Shown: positions 1 to 8,547 of the stretch, piece after piece
Layout: each line of letters starts with the position of its first letter
Numbering within the stretch: position 1 is the stretch's first letter
Assembly (NCBI GenBank): GCA_021769425.1
Contig: JAETSX010000002.1
Span: forward strand, 1 to 64,000
Length of the DNA stretch: 64,000 bases
Reading direction: 5' to 3'
DNA from: Eubacterium sp.
GTDB lineage: Bacteria > Bacillota > Clostridia > Lachnospirales > Lachnospiraceae
The notes under the pieces: generated by a model
Databases searched by the model: none
Told to the model about the DNA's origin: nothing
Seen by the model: only the letters and a program-made list of their open reading frames with translations
Position numbers and translations under genes: made by a program

Positions 1-14
1 CCAGTATCATTCAA

Positions 15-113
15 CCGGAATCTCGGTATCTGATGTCCGGAATTGCGGTATCCATCAAAGTGGAATCGCGGTACTATGTCGCCGGAATGGCGGTTCAGAA
101 TTGCCCGGAATAC
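15..113. mobile_element. Tandem 22-23 bp repeats, probable IS21-type element end
   Basis: Five imperfect copies of a motif close to CCGGAATnGCGGTA begin at about 15, 37, 60, 82 and 105. The spacing alternates 22 and 23 bp, about two helical turns, as expected for an array of binding sites on one DNA face. IS21-family elements carry several such repeats inside their ends for the IstA transposase, and this motif resembles clostridial IS21-type ends; that assignment is from memory. No transposase gene is in the window, so the element would extend to the left or be a remnant. Confidence 0.45.
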
Positions 114-452
114 TCAAGTGCAAAACCACCTATTTAACAAACCAACAAAGCAATATCTTTATTCATATCTAACAAATTCCATCTGCCAAAAACATGTTTT
201 TCAAAAAATACTATGTCATGGCAGAACCTAATTTATCCTCTCTGCAAATTTTAGCCTATCCTCTTCCCCCCTTCTCTCCCTCTCCCATCCAACCTTCATT
301 TCAAACCAAAAAAGAGAAAGAAAAAAGAAGAAAACCCATTCCACTCAGCTACCTCTTTCCTGATATTCCATCATAATCTAAATAGTATTTCCAAACCCTT
401 TTTCATGGGAAAGAAACAGAAAAAAAAGAAAGAAAAGAAGAAGGAAGGATAC

Positions 453-808
453 TTTGTTTCCAGAAGATGAAAAAGAATTTTAGAAAGGGAAAGAAGAAAG
501 ATTTGGCTGTGTGGAAACTGTATTTTAAAGAGCAATTACTATGGGAATTGGAAGAAGAAAACAACCTCACATCTTCCCTCACCCAGCAGAAAGAAAAAGC
601 TGCAAAACCCAGTATTTTCAAGGGGTAGAGAGGATTTGAAAAAGGGAAAGGAAGAAGAAAAGAAACCTATTTTTCCTCTCCTCTTCCTCTCTCCTTCATC
701 TTCCTCTTAGTCCCTCATGGCTGCTTTTTCTCTCTCCAGAAGAATGGAAGAAATCCAGTGTTTTCAAAAGATAAAAAGGGATTTGGAAGAGGGGGAAGAA
801 ACAAGATT
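453..808. repeat. Three diverged ~52-bp direct repeats in purine-rich DNA
   Basis: Copies lie at about 453-503, 610-662 and 756-808. Copies 2 and 3 open with CAGTnTTTTCAA; all three run through GATTTG- or AATTTTAG-like bases into a GGGAAAGAAGAA-like purine run. Copies 1 and 3 are also alike past the unit, ending GGAAACTGTATTTT and GAGGACTGTAATTTT, so this is duplication rather than shared base composition alone. No function is known to me. Confidence 0.5.
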
Positions 809-888
809 GGGGTGGGTTGAGGACTGTAATTTTGGGGATGGATTTTGTTGTCGGGAAGGAAGGGGAGGGGGAAGAGGGGAAGAAGGGG

Positions 889-923
889 GAGGACCTTGCA
901 AGATAGTATCTCACAAGGTCCTC
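889..923 (-). terminator. Hairpin downstream of ppdK
   Basis: Arms GAGGACCTTG (889-898) and CAAGGTCCTC (914-923) match perfectly, and the loop holds a further AGAT/ATCT pair. It lies 92 bp past the ppdK stop. No U-tract follows on the minus strand; a C/U-rich tract does. It may be a 3'-end-stabilising hairpin or part of a Rho-dependent end rather than a standard intrinsic terminator. Confidence 0.45.
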
Positions 924-1014
924 AAAGGTTAAAATTATTTGTTTTTTATAATCCTGTCAGGATAAATTAAAATCTGTCAACAGGATAAACAAGTTCTGCT
1001 GTGACATTTGTAAT

Positions 1015-3493
1015 CTACTTTCCTACATTGTTTATCGCCGCCTGTGCTGCTGCCAATCTTGCAATCGGTACACGGAATGGTGAGCAAGAAACATAGTCCA
1101 AACCAATCTTATGGCAGAACTCTACGGAAGAAGGATCTCCGCCATGCTCGCCGCAGATACCGATATGAAGGTTCGGATTAACCGGTTTGCCCAACTTGAT
1201 TGCTGTTTCCATTAACTTACCAACACCAGTCTGGTCAAGTTTTGCAAATGGGTCATTCTCAAAAATCTTAGCATCATAATATGCCTCTAAGAATTTGCCG
1301 GCGTCATCACGGGAGAATCCGAATGTCATCTGTGTCAGGTCGTTGGTGCCGAAGCAGAAGAAGTCAGCCTCTGTTGCGATTTCATCTGCGGTAAGCGCAG
1401 CTCTTGGAATCTCAATCATAGTACCTACTTCATACTCTAATTCCACACCTGCAGCAGCGATTTCTGCATCAGCAGTCTCTACCACTACTTTCTTTACATA
1501 TTTTAACTCTTTGATATCGCCGATTAACGGAATCATGATTTCCGGTTTCATATCCCAGTCTGCGTGAGCTTTCTTGACATTGATAGCTGCACGGATCACT
1601 GCGCTTGTCTGCATTTTTGCAATTTCCGGATAGGTAACTGCAAGACGGCATCCACGATGTCCCATCATCGGGTTAAATTCATGGAGAGAATCAATCAATG
1701 CCTTGATATCTTCTACAGATTTGCCCTGAGCGTCTGCCAGCTTCTTAATATCTTCTTCCTCAGTAGGAACGAACTCATGCAATGGCGGATCCAGGAAACG
1801 GATGGTAACTGGATTGCCTTCCAGAGCTTCATATAACTTCTCGAAGTCTCCCTGCTGATACGGAAGGATTTTAGCCAGGGCGGCTTCTCTCTCTTCTACG
1901 GTATCTGCACAGATCATTTCACGGAATGCTGCAATTCTGTCCTCCTCAAAGAACATATGCTCGGTACGGCAAAGACCAATACCTTCTGCGCCCAATTCAC
2001 GTGCTTTCTTAGCGTCTGCAGGCGTATCTGCATTAGTGCGAACCTTTAAGGTTCTGTATTTATCCGCCCATGCCATAATTCTTCCGAATTCCCCTGCAAT
2101 AGTTGCGTCAACAGTGGGAATCAGGCCGTCATAAATATTGCCTGTGGTTCCGTCGATGGAGATAGGATCTCCTTCATGGTATTCTTTGCCTGCCAAAGTG
2201 AATTTCTTATTCTCTTCGTCCATAGCAATGTCTCCGCATCCGGATACACAGCAAGTTCCCATACCACGTGCAACAACGGCTGCATGGCTGGTCATACCGC
2301 CGCGGACAGTCAGGATACCCTGAGCAGCTTTCATACCTGTAATATCCTCCGGAGAAGTTTCAAGACGAACTAATACGACTTTCTCACCTTTTTCTGCCCA
2401 TGCCACAGCGTCATCTGCGGAAAATACGATTTTACCACATGCGGCTCCCGGAGAAGCGCCAAGGCCTTTTCCAGCAGGAGTGGCGGATTTTAATGCGGCA
2501 GCGTCAAACTGGGGATGCAATAAGGTATCCAGGTTACGGGGATCAATCATGGCAACTGCTTCTTCTTCAGTTCTCATGCCTTCATCTACCAAATCGCAGG
2601 CAATTTTCAGAGCAGCCTGAGCCGTTCTTTTACCATTACGTGTCTGAAGCATATAGAGTTTCTCGTTCTCCACGGTAAATTCCATGTCCTGCATATCTCT
2701 GTAGTGATTTTCCAAAGTAGCGCAAACCTCTGTAAACTGTTTGAATGCTTCCGGGAATTTTTAATGCCATGCTCTGTACATTTACAGCAGTGCCCCAGGA
2801 ATATGGAATATCATTGTCACGCCGGTATACATTTGCGCGGGGGTTGTCCCAGGAACGGAATACAGCTTTTACTGCTCCCATTAACTGTTCCTTCGGATCA
2901 TCTGGGAAATCCTCTCCTATTTTCTCTTTATATTCAGCTTTAAACTGAGATGCAAGCTCTTTCAGATCGTCTGCTGTAAGTTCAACGTCCTGTGTCACGC
3001 CTCTGTCAGCTTTCATTTTATCAATCAGTTCTTCAAAATATTTCTTACCAACTTCCATAACTACGTCAGAATACATCTGGATAAATCTTCTGTAGCAGTC
3101 CCAAGCCCAACGGGGATTCTGGGATTTTTCAGCGATTACATTTACAACTGTCTCATTCAGACCCAGATTCAGGATGGTGTCCATCATACCAGGCATGGAT
3201 GCCCTTGCACCGGAACGCACGGATACAAGAAGAGGATTTTCCTTATCGCCGAATTTCTTTCCTGTAATCTCTTCCATTTTACCGATGTACTCATTGATCT
3301 GTGCCTGAATTTCTTCATTAATCTGACGTCCATCTTCATAATACTGAGTACATGCTTCTGTAGTGATAGTAAAACCCTGTGGTACCGGAAGACCTAAGCT
3401 GGTCATTTCAGCAAGATTTGCGCCTTTTCCTCCAAGAAGTTCACGCATATTTGCATTTCCCTCTTCGAAGAGATAAACCCATTTGTTTGCCAT
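1015..3493 (-). pseudogene. ppdK: Pyruvate, phosphate dikinase, broken by deletion and frameshift
   Basis: PPDK interconverts pyruvate, ATP and phosphate with PEP, AMP and diphosphate in the cytoplasm. The start (3493) has a good TAGGAGG site. The first part (3493 to about 2765) gives a normal N-terminal nucleotide-binding region up to VNVQSM. The reading frame then shifts, and the second part (about 2765 to 1015) resumes at PEAFKQFTEV and runs to a normal C-terminus, with the phospho-histidine motif GGMTSHAAVVARG and the active-site GICGEHGGDPSS. Against the 874-residue Clostridium symbiosum enzyme as I recall it, about 52 residues are missing at the join, including the GTGVAFTRNPSTG loop and the NAQGEDVV motif. 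In the downstream frame a TAA lies just before the join. The product should be inactive unless this is an assembly error. Confidence 0.9.
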
Positions 3494-3577
3494 TTGAATT
3501 CCTCCTAAAATTTACTTTGGTTTATTGTTATGCAGATAAGGACTGCCGGCCGAAAACTTCTATGCCCTATAATTCCG

Positions 3578-3660
3578 TATCTGCCATTACACAATGAGAC
3601 AGTGAATGACGGTAAAACTTATCTGTTTTATCTTATCATTCTACAGCGAGACAGTGCACG
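3578..3660 (-). repeat. Two direct repeats in the ppdK leader
   Basis: The blocks 3578-3609 and 3629-3660 share TATCT, CATT and an identical GAGACAGTG, 51 bp apart. They lie between the likely ppdK promoter and its start codon, so they would be in the 5' leader. They could be a regulator site or a duplication remnant. Confidence 0.4.
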
Positions 3661-3680
3661 ATTCTAAAGCACACACATAT

Positions 3681-3708
3681 ATTCTAACATATTTTGGAAT
3701 AATAGCAA
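3681..3708 (-). promoter_or_regulatory. Probable ppdK promoter
   Basis: On the minus strand, TTGCTA (-35, 3708-3703) and TAGAAT (-10, 3686-3681) are 16 bp apart. This gives a leader of about 180 nt before the ppdK start at 3493. Confidence 0.45.
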
Positions 3709-3779
3709 GTCTATTTTTTCGTTTTTTTTGCCATTATAATTAAGCTCAGACGAGGAAACTTTTCAAAGGAACAGTAATG

Positions 3780-3837
3780 CTGCAGCGGTTAATTTATGTT
3801 TCCGTCCATACTTAAAAAATCTTAATGAACGCTGCAG
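3780..3837 (+). promoter_or_regulatory. Inverted repeat ahead of zinc-ribbon gene
   Basis: CTGCAGCG (3780-3787) and CGCTGCAG (3830-3837) are perfect 8-bp inverted arms 42 nt apart, just upstream of the ribosome site of the 3865 gene. A TATAAT at 3735-3740 may be its -10 box, although no good -35 is visible. The arms could form a leader stem or a split operator. Confidence 0.35.
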
Positions 3838-3864
3838 AAACAGGCTTAAACAGGAGGAATTGAT

Positions 3865-4194
3865 ATGAAATGCCAGACATGCGGCGCGGAAAATTCAGAA
3901 GGCACACATTATTGCCAGAATTGCGGCGGAAAATTAAAAGTAAAGGTTTCCGGAAAATTTTCATGGGAGCATGGAACAGCTTTTGCAGGACTTGGGCACA
4001 AGGGTTCTTCCATTGCCCCGCTGGGAGCCATGGCTATTGAGAATCAGGGAAAAGATTTGGGAAAAATAACGGTCCGCAAAAATCTTGTAAAAGTCTGTCC
4101 GCGAAAAGACGGCTCCTGGTACTGCCCGGACTGCGGGGAATTAAATGAAAAATATAAAAATTTCTGCAGAAATTGCGGCCGGGATTATATATAA
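3865..4194 (+). CDS. Small double zinc-ribbon protein
   Basis: A 109-residue protein with one zinc ribbon at each end: CQTCG...CQNCG near the N-terminus and CPDCG...CRNCG near the C-terminus. The middle has no recognisable enzyme motif and no membrane segment. The start has a clear AGGAGG site seven bases upstream. It is one of the few plus-strand genes, stands alone between ppdK and glyQS, and probably has its own promoter. Zinc ribbons of this kind often bind nucleic acid or protein partners; the actual role is unknown. It is a confident gene because the cysteine pattern is intact. Confidence 0.8.
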   Translation: MKCQTCGAENSEGTHYCQNCGGKLKVKVSGKFSWEHGTAFAGLGHKGSSIAPLGAMAIENQGKDLGKITVRKNLVKVCPRKDGSWYCPDCGELNEKYKNFCRNCGRDYI

Positions 4195-4284
4195 GCAATC
4201 GTTTGCTCAGAGGAAGAGCGCTACTGCATTTCCAGCGTTTCAAAGTATCAAAACCTGACTACAGCATATCTGAAAGCGCTTTAA

Positions 4285-4326
4285 AACAGGAAGCCGGAAA
4301 GTTCTGTCCATTTCCGGCTTCCTGTT
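4285..4326 (-). terminator. Terminator of glyQS
   Basis: A perfect 16-bp stem (4285-4300 with 4311-4326) with a 10-nt loop. On the minus strand the stem runs into TTTT, so it best serves glyQS, which ends at 4343. It may also stop the zinc-ribbon transcript from the other side. Confidence 0.8.
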
Positions 4327-4342
4327 CCCATTTACATTGTAA

Positions 4343-5740
4343 TTAAAAATCAAACTTATCTGCAAAATACGCGTCCAGATCTTCTATTTTCACTCTTTCC
4401 TGCTCCATGCTGTCACGGAACCGCACGGTTACCGCGCCGTCATTTTCTGATTCAAAATCATAGGTTACGCAGAAAGGAGTTCCGATCTCATCCTGCCTTC
4501 TGTAACGCTTTCCGATATTTCCCCTGTCGTCGAATTCACAGTTATATTTTTTGGATAACTGTGAGAAAATCTTCTCTGCGCCTTCGTTCAGTTTTTTGGA
4601 AAGCGGCAGAACGCCGATTTTAACAGGCGCAAGGGCCGGATGGAAATGAAGCACTGTTCTCATATCCGGTGTTTCTTCTGTTCCGATATTTTCCTCATCA
4701 TAAGCGGAGCAGAGGAACGCAAGAACCACACGATCTGCGCCCAGGGAGGGTTCGATGACATAAGGAATGTATTTTTCTTTCTTTTCGTCATCAAAATAAC
4801 TCATATCCTGACCGGAAGTTTCCTGATGGCGGGTCAAATCATAATCCGTACGGTCTGCAATTCCCCAGAGTTCTCCCCAGCCAAAGGGAAATAAAAATTC
4901 AAAGTCTGTAGTTGCCTTGCTGTAAAAGGACAGTTCTTCCGGCTCATGGTCGCGCAGACGCAGCTCCTCTTCTTTCATGCCAAGGTTTAAAAGCCAGTCA
5001 CGGCAGAAGCTTCTCCAATACTGGAACCACTCCAGATCCGTTCCGGGCACACAGAAAAATTCCAGTTCCATCTGTTCAAATTCTCTTGTACGGAATGTGA
5101 AGTTTCCGGGAGTGATTTCATTTCGGAAAGATTTGCCAATCTGACAAATGCCGAAAGGCACTTTTTTGCGGGAAGTCCGCTGTACGTTTTTAAAGTTTAC
5201 AAAAATACCCTGAGCTGTTTCCGGCCGTAAATATACTGTATTCTTGGCGTCTTCCGTAACGCCCTGAAAGGTTTTGAACATTAAGTTAAACTGGCGGATA
5301 TCGGTAAAATTGTGTTTGCCGCAGGAGGGACATGGAATCTGATGTTCTTCGATGAAGTTTACCATCTGCTCCTGGCTCCAGCCGTCTACAGAGCCATCCA
5401 GCTCAATGCCTTTTTCTTCGGCGTAATCTTCAATGATTTTATCTGCACGGAACCGTTCATGACATTCCCTGCAGTCCATTAATGGATCGGAAAACCCTCC
5501 TAAATGTCCGGAGGCCACCCAGGTTTGAGGATTCATCAGAATGGCGCAGTCCACACCTACGTTGTAAGGATTTTCTGTCACAAATTTCTTCCACCATGCC
5601 TGTTTTACATTATTTTTCAGTTCCACGCCCAGGTTGCCGTAATCCCAGGTATTTGCAAGACCTCCGTAGATCTCGGAGCCCGGATAAACAAAACCTCTTG
5701 CCTTTGCCAGCGCCACGATTTTTTCCATGGTTTTTTCCAT
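4343..5740 (-). CDS. glyQS: Glycyl-tRNA synthetase, single-chain type
   Basis: Charges tRNA-Gly with glycine. The 465-residue length and class II core match the homodimeric form found in many Firmicutes, not the two-chain GlyQ/GlyS form. Visible are the N-terminal helix region with the glycine-pocket start [12 protein letters not shown], an inserted Cys pair (CRECH and CPSCG), class II motif 2 around [19 protein letters not shown], and motif 3 at [10 protein letters not shown]. The C-terminal anticodon-binding domain is complete. The start at 5740 has GAGGT upstream. No T-box leader is visible in the 62-bp gap before it. Confidence 0.97.
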   Translation of the reverse strand: MEKTMEKIVALAKARGFVYPGSEIYGGLANTWDYGNLGVELKNNVKQAWWKKFVTENPYNVGVDCAILMNPQTWVASGHLGGFSDPLMDCRECHERFRADKIIEDYAEEKGIELDGSVDGWSQEQMVNFIEEHQIPCPSCGKHNFTDIRQFNLMFKTFQGVTEDAKNTVYLRPETAQGIFVNFKNVQRTSRKKVPFGICQIGKSFRNEITPGNFTFRTREFEQMELEFFCVPGTDLEWFQYWRSFCRDWLLNLGMKEEELRLRDHEPEELSFYSKATTDFEFLFPFGWGELWGIADRTDYDLTRHQETSGQDMSYFDDEKKEKYIPYVIEPSLGADRVVLAFLCSAYDEENIGTEETPDMRTVLHFHPALAPVKIGVLPLSKKLNEGAEKIFSQLSKKYNCEFDDRGNIGKRYRRQDEIGTPFCVTYDFESENDGAVTVRFRDSMEQERVKIEDLDAYFADKFDF

Positions 5741-5802
5741 ATTGCTACCTCTTTCTTATTATACTTTTACTCTTTGCTGTTTCCATTCATTACAAGAACT
5801 GC

Positions 5803-6423
5803 CTATTCATAAACTACATACACCAGAGCGGATTCCTCCCCGTCCTCTGCTTCCTCTGGAAGCTGAATAGATACGGTATCCTTTGCCTTCATCGTTGTAT
5901 ATTGGGATGAAACGTACCGAATGGCGCCGTCCACTTTAACGTCTACCTTTTCACTTAAAATAATCACTTTTGCATCCAGATCCGTAACAGCGTCTTTCTT
6001 TACGCTTCCGGCAGCTTCCCCGTCTTCAATTTCTGTAAAATCTTCCTCAAAGCTATAGCCCTCTGCCAATGCCTGAGGAATGGTTCCGGAAAATAATGTC
6101 ACATCATTAAAATTCTGATATTCTTCACAGCTGCTATACTTGATGAACAGTCTGGCAATGCCGTCTTCAACGGAAAATTCATCAATGCTTACGGTATCTT
6201 CTCCATGCTCTTCCTGATAATCCGCAACCCTTTCTTCAATATAATTCTTAAGCTCTTCTTCGTCATAATAATCTTTGTCAAAATCTGCGATAGCCGCACT
6301 GACTACATTGCCTTTTTTCTGTATGTACACGGTATCACGATCTGCCTCCAAAGATTTTCCACATCCCGCCAACAATCCGGCTGCCACAATTATGACCAGA
6401 CTGATGAAAATAAATTTTTTCAT
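5803..6423 (-). CDS. Putative lipoprotein, function unknown
   Basis: A secreted lipoprotein of about 206 residues. The chosen start (6423, MKKFIFI) follows a strong GAGGAGG site; an in-frame ATG five codons earlier lacks one. A hydrophobic signal segment ends in the lipobox LLAGC, so the cysteine should be lipidated and the protein held on the outer face of the membrane. The rest is acidic and soluble, with no enzyme motif I recognise. It lies between recO and glyQS on the same strand, but no functional link is evident. Confidence 0.8.
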   Translation of the reverse strand: MKKFIFISLVIIVAAGLLAGCGKSLEADRDTVYIQKKGNVVSAAIADFDKDYYDEEELKNYIEERVADYQEEHGEDTVSIDEFSVEDGIARLFIKYSSCEEYQNFNDVTLFSGTIPQALAEGYSFEEDFTEIEDGEAAGSVKKDAVTDLDAKVIILSEKVDVKVDGAIRYVSSQYTTMKAKDTVSIQLPEEAEDGEESALVYVVYE

Positions 6424-6490
6424 GTTAAACCTCCTCAAAGTCTAATACGTGAATCGCAAATATTATACTCTTTTCTGACTGTGATTGCAA

Positions 6491-7279
6491 CTATTGATTT
6501 CTTGATTTGGAAGAAATTCCCCTGATTTGTGCGGCAAATCCTTCGTTTTCTTCCAATATCTGAAGAGAATGAAACTTCCGCTCTACGTAAAACGCCATAT
6601 ATTCATTCATAATATCTTCCAGGTTCTCCAGAACGGTTTCTGAGACTGTGAAGGTATACAGTTTTTCAATGGTGGACGTTATGATATACTGCATAGCATA
6701 AAGGGTGGAATCGTCCATGGCTCTGCTTTTTTCCCGCCCTTTGCAGTTATCGCAGAGCGCGCCTCCGGCTCTTGTGGAAAACCAATGAAGATTCTCTTCT
6801 GTTTTGCATGACAGGCAGGAGAATACATTGGGGTATTCTCCGTTTACCGTCATGGTTTTCAATTCAAAAATCCGGCGTACCAGCCGGTTGTCTAACGTCC
6901 CCTTTTCCAGCGCCCGGAGAGACTGGTAGAGAAGTTTTAACATATGTATTTCTTCTGTATTTTCTCTGGCGTAATAATCTGCCAGTTCCAGAAAGTAACA
7001 TCCATAACAGGCATTTTCCATATGCTCTGCCAATTCCCGGAAATAGTTGGCGATGTCCGCCTTGACGATGGTATACGAGCTTCTCCCTTCGTAAGTCTCA
7101 AAACTGCCGAAGGAAAAGGGGCTGACGGCTGCCATCAGCTGATTGCCTGGCCGCCTTGCGCCTCTGGCAAAGGCGGAAATTTTACCTCTTTCCTTCGTCA
7201 GCAGCACGACTCTCCTGTCATATTCTCCCACCGGGGCTGCGGATAATACCATGCCCGTCAGCGTTATGGTCTGCCCCAT
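6491..7279 (-). CDS. recO: DNA repair protein RecO
   Basis: RecO helps load RecA on SSB-coated single strands in the RecFOR recombination pathway. The 262-residue protein has the N-terminal OB-fold (about residues 1-80, with the typical KERGKISAFARGARR), a helical middle and a C-terminal zinc site formed by CLSC and CDNC at about residues 150-185. It follows era and a YqzL-like gene on the same strand, the same order as in Bacillus (era-yqzL-recO), which supports all three calls. Confidence 0.95.
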   Translation of the reverse strand: MGQTITLTGMVLSAAPVGEYDRRVVLLTKERGKISAFARGARRPGNQLMAAVSPFSFGSFETYEGRSSYTIVKADIANYFRELAEHMENACYGCYFLELADYYARENTEEIHMLKLLYQSLRALEKGTLDNRLVRRIFELKTMTVNGEYPNVFSCLSCKTEENLHWFSTRAGGALCDNCKGREKSRAMDDSTLYAMQYIITSTIEKLYTFTVSETVLENLEDIMNEYMAFYVERKFHSLQILEENEGFAAQIRGISSKSRNQ

Positions 7280-7433
7280 TTCTTCTCACGCTCCCGCTTG
7301 TCTGCTCCTGGTCTGCCATCATTGAGAGGGTTGCGTCTCCTCGGACTCCCTCTCCGCTCCCATGGCATTTGTAAGTTAAGTAATCCTGAATGCTTCCTGT
7401 GCTTGCAAATTTCGTCCACTCCTGCGCTACCAT
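7218..7433 (-). CDS. YqzL-like small protein with long tail
   Basis: A 71-residue frame between era and recO. Its first half, EWTKFASTGSIQDYLTYK, resembles YqzL, a short protein of unknown function that sits between era and recO in Bacillus. The start (7433) has CAGGGGG about seven bases upstream. The family is usually near 45-50 residues. Here an extra tail reads into the first 62 bp of recO in another frame, and the DNA coding for it holds a GAGAGGG/CCCTCTC stem. The tail may be a recent extension by frameshift or insertion. The gene is likely; its C-terminus is doubtful. Confidence 0.5.
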   Translation of the reverse strand: MVAQEWTKFASTGSIQDYLTYKCHGSGEGVRGDATLSMMADQEQTSGSVRRNGADHNADGHGIIRSPGGRI

Positions 7434-7536
7434 TTGGATGCCCCCTGTTCTTCGTTTGTTTCTTACAGTCTGCTGTCATTAATATTAGGGTATCCTTTCA
7501 GTTTCCAGATATACCAGATAAATTCTGGCAGAAATC

Positions 7537-8442
7537 TTAATCCTCTTCCCGGTAGCCGAAATTCTTAATCAGGAAATCATTGTCCCGCCAGTCTTTCTTG
7601 ACCTTTACCCATAACTTTAAGTTCACTTGGCATTCCAGCATTTTTTCGATTTCAAACCGGGCGTTACTGCCTATTTTTTTCAGCATGGCGCCGCCTTTTC
7701 CAATGATAATTCCCTTGTGGGAATCCCGTTCGCAGATGATGGTGGCCTCGATATCTGTAATCCTGCCGTTCTTTCGTTCTTTCATCCGTTCAATGGTAAC
7801 GGCAATGCCATGAGGAATTTCTTCATTCAGTGCATGAAGGGATTTTTCACGGATGATTTCTGCTACAATCTGTCGTTTTGGCTGATCGGTAATGGTGTCC
7901 TCATCATAAAACATGGGGCCGTAAGGCAGATATTTGAAAATCAGATCCGGTAAAATTTCCGTATTTTCTCCCCGCAGGGCTGACAGTGGAACGATTTCCG
8001 CAAAATCATACTCTGTCCGGTAAGTCTCAATGGCGGCAAGAACTGTCTCTGGTTTAACCGTATCTGTTTTATTGATAATCAGAATCACCGGCGTAGTGAT
8101 TTTACTCAGTTTTTCTATAATATGCCGTTCCCCGGCTCCGATAAAGCTGGTTGGCTCCACCAGCCACAGCACAGCGTCCACATCCTGCAGCGTTCGTTCC
8201 GCCGTATTTACCATATATTCCCCCAGCTTGTTTTTGGCTTTGTGAATGCCCGGCGTGTCTACAAAAATAATCTGTCCTTTTCCTTCTTCTGTATACACCG
8301 TCTGAATGCGGTTTCTGGTAGTCTGGGGTTTCTTGGAAGTAATGGCGATTTTCTGTCCGATTAAATGATTCATCAGCGTGGATTTCCCCACATTCGGCCT
8401 TCCAATCAATGTTACGAACCCTGATTTAATATTCTGATCCAT
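7537..8442 (-). CDS. era: GTPase Era
   Basis: Essential GTPase that binds the 3' end of 16S rRNA and helps 30S subunit maturation. The 301-residue protein has the G1 loop GRPNVGKS (14-21), the effector region KPQTTRNR, DTPG, NKTD and SAL switch motifs, and a C-terminal KH domain with IIIGKGG. Length and order are normal. It precedes the YqzL-like gene and recO, and follows the M16 protease gene after about 100 bp. Confidence 0.97.
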   Translation of the reverse strand: MDQNIKSGFVTLIGRPNVGKSTLMNHLIGQKIAITSKKPQTTRNRIQTVYTEEGKGQIIFVDTPGIHKAKNKLGEYMVNTAERTLQDVDAVLWLVEPTSFIGAGERHIIEKLSKITTPVILIINKTDTVKPETVLAAIETYRTEYDFAEIVPLSALRGENTEILPDLIFKYLPYGPMFYDEDTITDQPKRQIVAEIIREKSLHALNEEIPHGIAVTIERMKERKNGRITDIEATIICERDSHKGIIIGKGGAMLKKIGSNARFEIEKMLECQVNLKLWVKVKKDWRDNDFLIKNFGYREED

Positions 8443-8547
8443 ATCCTCTCCTTCGCTTTCTGTCCGCAGGTTTTCCGGTTCTTTTCCTTTCTGCAGGCAA
8501 AACCGCCCTGCAAAGATTCTTTTTTATAAGTTTCTTTAAAACCGTGT

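Larger units (their letters stand above)
116..1014. other. Non-coding, strongly purine-rich region
   Basis: No believable gene was found: open frames on either strand are short, low in complexity and lack ribosome sites. From about 415 to 890 the plus strand is very rich in A and G, with pyrimidine blocks at about 262-300 and 665-745 that could pair with the purine tracts. Seen from the ppdK transcript (minus strand), the RNA after the gene would be C- and U-rich and G-poor, which resembles a Rho-loading region. That role is inference. Confidence 0.6.

Noticed and set aside
15-113. CRISPR array
   Set aside because: Repeats are short, imperfect and have spacing too small for spacers.
43-231. 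62-codon plus-strand frame through the terminal repeats
   Set aside because: It merely translates the 22-23 bp repeat array, has no ribosome site and no family resemblance.
696-932. Overlapping 71-72 codon frames on both strands in the purine-rich block
   Set aside because: Low-complexity Gly/Glu/Arg or Ser/Phe/Pro runs that follow base composition; no ribosome site.
1015-3493. Two separate genes instead of one broken ppdK
   Set aside because: The halves meet inside the ATP-grasp domain, and the second half has only a TTG with no ribosome site.
5741-5802. T-box riboswitch ahead of glyQS
   Set aside because: The gap is only 62 bp and lacks the T-box core.
7264-7479. 71-codon frame overlapping the YqzL-like gene
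   Set aside because: The overlapping frame at 7433 has the YqzL-like residues and a better ribosome site; this one is basic and unrelated.
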